A stretch of 54,969 nt of DNA from Candidatus Omnitrophota bacterium (GTDB taxonomy: Bacteria > Omnitrophota > Gorgyraeia > Duberdicusellales > 4484-171), in NCBI GenBank assembly GCA_028692655.1, contig JAQUWY010000003.1, positions 1 to 54,969 of the forward strand. Reading direction: 5' to 3'. The position numbers and the translations under genes are program-made. Positions 50,506-54,969 of the stretch are shown one piece after another; position 1 is the stretch's first letter; every line of letters begins with the position of its first letter. The notes below the pieces were generated by a model that saw only the letters and a program-made list of their open reading frames with translations, did no database searches and was not told the DNA's origin.

Positions 50506-51573
50506 TTATCTCTCCCTGGGGTATGAACCAAGAATTTTAACGAAAACACAATCTTTTTCCAGTTTGGTCAAAGCCTTTTGAACAGAAGGATTACTCCTGT
50601 GGCCTTCTATATCAACAAAGAAATAATATTCCCAGGGTTTTTTCTTAGACGGCCTTGATTCTATTTTAGTGAGATTTATCCCCTGGTTCTTGAATAAAGA
50701 AAGAACATCATATAGAGCCCCCACTTTATCTTTTACAGAAAATAAAAGCGAGGTTTTATCCTTACCTGAAGCAGCACTATCACTTTCGGCAATAATTAAA
50801 AACCTTGTGTAATTGTTAAGGGAATCTTCCATTGAAGACGCCAGTACTTGCAATCCATACAAACTGGCTAAAACTTTATTGCCAATGCAAGCCCCATTCC
50901 TATCTCCTTTAGCTTTCTTTGCAGCTAAAGCAGTTGAAGATACAGTTATCAATTCCGCCTCCTTTAAAGAACGTGAAATCCACCTGCGGCATTGGGGAAA
51001 CACCTGGGGATGAGAATACACTCTTTTTATCTTTTTTAGAGACACGCCCTTTACAGCCAGTAAAGAATGTGACACATTCAGGGTAACTTCAGAGCATATA
51101 TTTAAATTGGAAGCAAAAAACATATCTAGAGTGTAATTGACCACTCCTTCCGTAGAATTCTCTATAGGTACTACGCCGTAGTCAGCTTCTTTTCTCTCTA
51201 CCTTATCAAAAACATCACCTATGCTGTCAACCGGAATATATTCTGATTTTTTTCCAAAATTCTTTAAGGCCGCTAGATGAGTGAATGTCCCTTGCGGCCC
51301 AAAATAGGCTATTTTTAAACTGCTATCCTGTGACCTGCAAGCTGATAGTATTTCCCGAAAAATATTCTCTATATCTATACCAGAGAGAGAGCCCTTGCCT
51401 ATCGCCTTAAGATGGGCCAGCATACTAGCTTCCCGTTCCGGAGAATAATTTTTAAGCCTCTTTTCTTTTTTTAAACGGCTTACCTTCTTAACTTCCGACA
51501 TCCTAGAGCTAAGAAGCTTGAGTATTTTACTATCGATGAAATCAATTTTATTCCTTAACTTTTTTAGATCCAT
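50506..51573 (-). CDS. pheA: Bifunctional chorismate mutase / prephenate dehydratase
   Basis: From ATG 51573 (GGAGG five bases upstream; an adjacent ATG at 51576 is also possible) the product has about 355 residues. The first 80 are an AroQ-type chorismate mutase (MDLKKLRNKIDFIDSKILKLLSSRM). The dehydratase domain follows, with IAYFGPQGTFTHLAAL, GVVPIENSTEGVVNYTLDMF, and a C-terminal ACT domain with ESRPSKKKPWEYYFFVDIEGH for phenylalanine sensing. The open frame upstream of 51576 overlaps the nucleotidyltransferase gene and is not coding. Confidence 0.95.
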   Translation of the reverse strand: MDLKKLRNKIDFIDSKILKLLSSRMSEVKKVSRLKKEKRLKNYSPEREASMLAHLKAIGKGSLSGIDIENIFREILSACRSQDSSLKIAYFGPQGTFTHLAALKNFGKKSEYIPVDSIGDVFDKVERKEADYGVVPIENSTEGVVNYTLDMFFASNLNICSEVTLNVSHSLLAVKGVSLKKIKRVYSHPQVFPQCRRWISRSLKEAELITVSSTALAAKKAKGDRNGACIGNKVLASLYGLQVLASSMEDSLNNYTRFLIIAESDSAASGKDKTSLLFSVKDKVGALYDVLSLFKNQGINLTKIESRPSKKKPWEYYFFVDIEGHRSNPSVQKALTKLEKDCVFVKILGSYPRER

Positions 51574-51611
51574 CATGCCCTCCTGAAAATATCTTAGGTA
51601 TTGTAAAAAGT

Positions 51612-52343
51612 TTACCTGAATTCTTTCTCGGCCCTTTTTAAAGAATCGAAATGGCCGATATCTATCCACTTACCTTTTAAAACAGTTCCGTAAACTTTAC
51701 TTTTTTTAACCAGCCAAGCTATATACTTGCCGGAGGCATCTACATTTTCATTACTTTTGATAAAGCTGTCCATAATATCTAAAGACTGCCTGGGGAAAAA
51801 ATAAACACAAGAAGCTGCTAAAGTCGAAAAAGGATTCTTGGGTTTTTCTTCGAATGCAACTATACGATTTCTGGTATTCAGCTTTACCACACCAAACCTC
51901 GTCGCCTCTTTCTTTGATTTTACATCATAAAGGCCTATAGTCGGATAAGGCCTGTTCGCAAGAGAAAATTTAACAAACTCAACGAGGTCATCCTGGAAAA
52001 GATTATCTCCACCCAGGATCAACCAATCTTCTTTAATTTTACCCATCGCCAGACGCATATCTCCAATAGCCCCTAGCCTATCCTCAGGGTTATTGGAACC
52101 ATCGTTAATTATTTTAGCTTTTATTTTGCTTTTTTTATTCCAGGAAACAAAATCTTCAAAGAACTTATTGTTTGCTATAACTCTGGCCTCTTTTACTGTG
52201 AATTTCTTTTTTAAATTAACTATTTTTTCTATCAAATAGTCAATCATAGGTTTGTCATTTACAGGAACTAAAGGTTTAGCCACCTTCAAAGTCAAAGGAT
52301 ACAACCTTGTTCCATAACCTGCGGCTAGAATTGCTATACGCAT
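51612..52343 (-). CDS. Sugar-1-phosphate nucleotidyltransferase
   Basis: The 243 residues begin MRIAILAAGYGTRLYPLTLKVAKPLVPVNDKPMIDYLIEKI, the G-x-G-T-R-L-x-P-L-T signature, and have LILGGDNLFQDD and VKLNTRNRIVAFEEKPK. The layout matches RmlA/GlmU-like NTP transferases that make NDP-sugars, but specificity is open. It starts five bases after ptsI, which makes it part of the PTS operon. Confidence 0.9.
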   Translation of the reverse strand: MRIAILAAGYGTRLYPLTLKVAKPLVPVNDKPMIDYLIEKIVNLKKKFTVKEARVIANNKFFEDFVSWNKKSKIKAKIINDGSNNPEDRLGAIGDMRLAMGKIKEDWLILGGDNLFQDDLVEFVKFSLANRPYPTIGLYDVKSKKEATRFGVVKLNTRNRIVAFEEKPKNPFSTLAASCVYFFPRQSLDIMDSFIKSNENVDASGKYIAWLVKKSKVYGTVLKGKWIDIGHFDSLKRAEKEFR

Positions 52344-52348
52344 AGATA

Positions 52349-54109
52349 TTAGATCATCAAGATATGGTAAAAGTCTTCTTTAAGAATTTTACGTAACTCG
52401 TCCTGAAGGTATTTCTCTACTTCTTTGGAAGTATATAGTTCTAAGACACCGGAAACAACCTTGCGGGCGTCTGCCAGCTTAACATTGCTGATGAGCTCTT
52501 TTATCTTTGGTATTTGAGGAGGCGGCATACTGAAGCTATCAAGCCCCATACCTAAAAGCAAAAAAGCAAATATCGGCTCCCCTGACATCTCCCCGCACAT
52601 GCCTACCCATATTTTATTAGCGTGAGCTACTTCAATTACACTTTTTACCAAACGTAATACAGCCGGATGACCCGGTTCGTACAAGTAAGCCACCTTTTCA
52701 TTTCCTCTATCGACAGCCAGAGAATACTGAATCAAATCATTTGTCCCGATACTGAAAAAATCACTCTCTTTCGCCAAAACATCAGCAGTGATGGCCGCTG
52801 AAGGAACTTCTATCATAGCGCCAACTGAAATGTTTTCGTCAAATTTTTTTCCTTCGTTCCTTAATTCTTTTTTACAGTCTTCAAGAAGTTCCTTTGCCTG
52901 CCTTAACTCTTCTATCCCCGAAATCATAGGAAACATAACTCTGACGTTCTTATCTACTGAGGCCCGTAATATAGCTCTGAGCTGAGCTTTAAAAACTTGG
53001 GGGCTGGCTAAACAAAACCGTATCGCTCTCCAACCAAGGAAGGGGCTCATCTCTTTAGGGACTTCGGGTTGAGAAAGAAACTTATCTCCTCCTATATCGA
53101 TGGTTCTAAAAATTACTTTACTGGGAGAAACTTCCTTAGCAACTTTAGCATACGCTTTATATTGCTCCTCTTCGGAAGGAAGGTCTTTGCGGCCTAAAAA
53201 TATATATTCTGTACGATACAACCCAATGCCCTCGGCACCATAATGTTTTACCAAAGAAAGTTCTTGCGGCAGTTCGATATTGGCAGAAATAACAATTTGT
53301 TTCCCATCTTTAGTGCAAGCTTTAATTTCCTTGGGAATATGGATAGCTTTTACTTCTTTCGTATAAAGAGTAGATTTTTTCTGATACTCTTTAATAATAT
53401 TTTCTGTAGGCTTGATGATGACATGGCCGGAAGAACCATCTACTATAATTTTATCTCCCGACTGTATATCCCTTGTGGCAATCTCGGCTCCCACAACAGC
53501 AGGAATGCCCAAAGTTCTTGCTATAATTGCAGTATGAGAAGTCCTTCCGCCAACATCAGTAACAAAACCTAAAATCTTCTCTTTAGGTAAAGTAGCAGTT
53601 TGTGAAGGAGCAAGGTCGTGAGCTACAACAACCACCTTATCCTGCAATTCACTTAAGCTCACGGATTTTTCTTTGAGCATAGCCCGCAAAACCCTGCGAG
53701 AGATATCTTCAATATCTACAACTCTCTCACGTAAATACTCGTCATTGAGCTTAAGCAGCGTGCCTACATATTTTTTCACACTTTGCGAAAAAGCATATTC
53801 AACGTTTACCAGCTTATTTTTTATCTGTTTTATGACATCTTCAATTAGAACCCTATCCTCCAAAACAAGAAAATGAGCTTCGAATATCCTGCCATGATCA
53901 AAGCCTATCTCTTTGGATATTTTGCTTTGAAGGTCAGAAATCTCCCTGCGTGTCTCTATTAGAGCTTCTTCAAGCCTGTATATTTCACGTGATATTTCAC
54001 TATGCAGTATCTTCCTGTGAGGTATAGAGATATCGTCTTTGCTTAAAAGCAAAGCCTTGCCTATTCCAACACCACCTGATACTGCTATTCCTTTAAGTTT
54101 AATCATCAT
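52349..54109 (-). CDS. ptsI: PTS enzyme I, phosphoenolpyruvate-protein phosphotransferase
   Basis: EI takes phosphate from PEP on a His and passes it to HPr. The phospho-His192 lies in GGRTSHTAIIARTLGIPAVVG, and the PEP-binding barrel has EGIGLYRTEYIFL, TIDIGGDKFL, RAIRFCL, GAMIEVPSAAI and GMCGEMSGEP. The 586 residues match a full-length EI. It overlaps ptsH by 11 bases. No EIIB or EIIC gene is near. Confidence 0.96.
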   Translation of the reverse strand: MMIKLKGIAVSGGVGIGKALLLSKDDISIPHRKILHSEISREIYRLEEALIETRREISDLQSKISKEIGFDHGRIFEAHFLVLEDRVLIEDVIKQIKNKLVNVEYAFSQSVKKYVGTLLKLNDEYLRERVVDIEDISRRVLRAMLKEKSVSLSELQDKVVVVAHDLAPSQTATLPKEKILGFVTDVGGRTSHTAIIARTLGIPAVVGAEIATRDIQSGDKIIVDGSSGHVIIKPTENIIKEYQKKSTLYTKEVKAIHIPKEIKACTKDGKQIVISANIELPQELSLVKHYGAEGIGLYRTEYIFLGRKDLPSEEEQYKAYAKVAKEVSPSKVIFRTIDIGGDKFLSQPEVPKEMSPFLGWRAIRFCLASPQVFKAQLRAILRASVDKNVRVMFPMISGIEELRQAKELLEDCKKELRNEGKKFDENISVGAMIEVPSAAITADVLAKESDFFSIGTNDLIQYSLAVDRGNEKVAYLYEPGHPAVLRLVKSVIEVAHANKIWVGMCGEMSGEPIFAFLLLGMGLDSFSMPPPQIPKIKELISNVKLADARKVVSGVLELYTSKEVEKYLQDELRKILKEDFYHILMI

Positions 54110-54365
54110 CAGTTTCTAAAAATTTTTTTAGATCGTCCATAGCCTCTTGGGCGTCTTCACCTTCTACCACAAGCTTTATGCCAACACCATTGTTAACTCC
54201 TAAGCTCAAAATAGCTATTATAGACTTACCATCAACGGCTTCGCCGTCTTTTTCAACTTTTACAGACGAATTGAATTTATTAGCCAGCTGTACAAAAATG
54301 GTAGCCGGACGGGCATGTAACCCATGAGCCTTGTTAACTTTTATTTCTTGTTCTATCTTCTTCAT
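54099..54365 (-). CDS. ptsH: PTS phosphocarrier HPr
   Basis: The 88-residue protein has the active-site His17 in HGLHARPATIFVQLANKF and Ser48 in DGKSIIAILSLG. Ser48 matches the regulatory Ser46 targeted by HPr kinase/phosphorylase, although no kinase gene is in the window. A C-terminal acidic run (ETDDD) overlaps the ptsI start. Partner of EI and of the EIIA domains encoded at both ends of the window. Confidence 0.95.
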   Translation of the reverse strand: MKKIEQEIKVNKAHGLHARPATIFVQLANKFNSSVKVEKDGEAVDGKSIIAILSLGVNNGVGIKLVVEGEDAQEAMDDLKKFLETDDD

Positions 54366-54389
54366 CTTATTTAGCCTGGGCCAATTTTT

Positions 54390-54860
54390 TCAGGCTACTG
54401 CCTGCTGCTGTTTATCCAGCAATTCTAAAACCTCTTTTTCGCTTTTTGAACTTTTGAGCCTCTGAACAAGGTATTTATCTCTGAACATTCGGGCTAAAAA
54501 AGCCAACATCTTGAGGTGTAGACCTGCTTCTTTTTGGTTAGAAAGAAGCAAGGCAATGATATTCACAGGCTCCTGGTCTAAAGAATCGAAATCAAGCCCT
54601 TCTTTTGATATGCCTATACAAATAATAGCATCTTTAACTAAGTTGAGGCGAGCATGGGGAAGGGCTATGTGATTGCCAATAGCAGTAGAACCAACTTCTT
54701 CGCGCTGTATGATAGTCTTAAGAATTTCCTTCTTGCTATCCTTAGATATTTTGTTTTTCTGAATAAGATGGTCAAGCATCAAAGAAATAATGCTTTTTTT
54801 ATTCTTTTGCCTCACCCCTAAAAGAATACCATCTGTGTCTAAGTAATTAAGAACGTTCAT
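54390..54860 (-). CDS. PTS EIIA domain protein, PtsN/fructose type
   Basis: A stand-alone EIIA of 156 residues: VLNYLDTDGILLGV at the start, REEVGSTAIGNHIALPHAR near 53-71 with phospho-His69, and HLKMLAFLARMFRDKYLVQRL near 134. It opens the ptsN-ptsH-ptsI-nucleotidyltransferase run and precedes ptsH by 24 bases. Without EIIB/EIIC it most likely acts in regulation, as EIIA-Ntr does. The 109 bases beyond its start, to the window end, hold nothing I can name. Confidence 0.9.
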   Translation of the reverse strand: MNVLNYLDTDGILLGVRQKNKKSIISLMLDHLIQKNKISKDSKKEILKTIIQREEVGSTAIGNHIALPHARLNLVKDAIICIGISKEGLDFDSLDQEPVNIIALLLSNQKEAGLHLKMLAFLARMFRDKYLVQRLKSSKSEKEVLELLDKQQQAVA

Positions 54861-54969
54861 TCTGATTATTGCTTATAAATGCAAATCAATTTTATTCTGT
54901 ACTCCAAAATTACCGCTTTATTCAATAACTTTATTTGCTTTTCAAAGAAAACATATAAAATCCAAAGAA

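Noticed and set aside
51574-51669. Upstream extension of PheA
   Set aside because: It overlaps the nucleotidyltransferase gene and lacks chorismate mutase sequence; AGGAGG points to the ATG pair at 51573/51576.
1-54969. tRNA or rRNA genes
   Set aside because: I looked through the intergenic stretches for cloverleaf-like segments and rRNA landmarks and saw none. A covariance scan would settle it.

Overview
This 55 kb window is a chromosomal segment of an uncultured-looking, AT-leaning diderm bacterium. Every convincing gene (57, counting one IS fragment cut by the left edge) is read on the minus strand. Type IV pilin-like genes, a periplasmic HtrA protease, a lipobox lipoprotein and signal peptidase I point to a Gram-negative style envelope. 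The gene content, together with T-rich low-complexity intergenic mosaics, reminds me of Candidatus Omnitrophota (OP3). That placement is an inference from general recall and is not proven by anything here.

Layout, left to right (genes run right to left). 1-93: start of an IS3-type element. 462-11845: a glycine-cleavage and lipoate block (gcvT, gcvH, gcvPA, gcvPB, a LipM/LplA-type acyltransferase, lipA). Six genes of a pilin-like cassette are wedged between the acyltransferase and lipA: three prepilins, a Cys-rich secreted protein, a second secreted protein and a small membrane protein. 11973-17386: pgeF, yggU, rmuC, coaC, coaB, ttcA and pyk, with CoaB and CoaC as separate genes in reversed order around a repeat block. 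17400-19247: an APC-type permease fused to a PTS EIIA domain. 19872-26256: addB, addA and a PilZ gene. 26680-32344: mazG, a nitroreductase and a riboflavin cluster (ribD, PHP phosphoesterase, nusB, ribH, ribBA). 32575-33410: rpsI and rplM. 33464-36813: hisA, hisH, hisB, hisD. 36810-42495: alaS, recX, an htrA/degQ protease, recA. 42585-46742: plsY, pgsA, a glycine-zipper lipoprotein, lepB, lepA. 46812-51573: cmk, tyrA, aroF, hisC, pheA. 51612-54860: a sugar nucleotidyltransferase, then ptsI, ptsH and a PtsN-like EIIA.

How the genes fit together. T-, H- and P-proteins of glycine cleavage need lipoate on GcvH, and the acyltransferase plus LipA could supply it by the octanoyl-transfer route. The PTS set has EI, HPr and EIIA but no sugar permease in view. 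The only other EIIA in the window is fused to the amino-acid permease, which suggests a regulatory PTS. AddAB with RecA/RecX gives a double-strand-break repair set. Promoters that can be read by eye are sigma70-like with very short or absent leaders: TTGATA/TATAAA before the pilin cassette, TTGACA/TATAAA before rplM, and TATAAT before the PilZ gene.

The most unusual feature is the intergenic DNA. Several gaps are mosaics of degenerate short tandem arrays with different periods: 8 bp GTTTTTNN, 7 bp, 6 bp, 9 bp and 10 bp. They occur in direct and inverted copies and often butt directly against stop codons. They create long hydrophobic open frames that are not genes.
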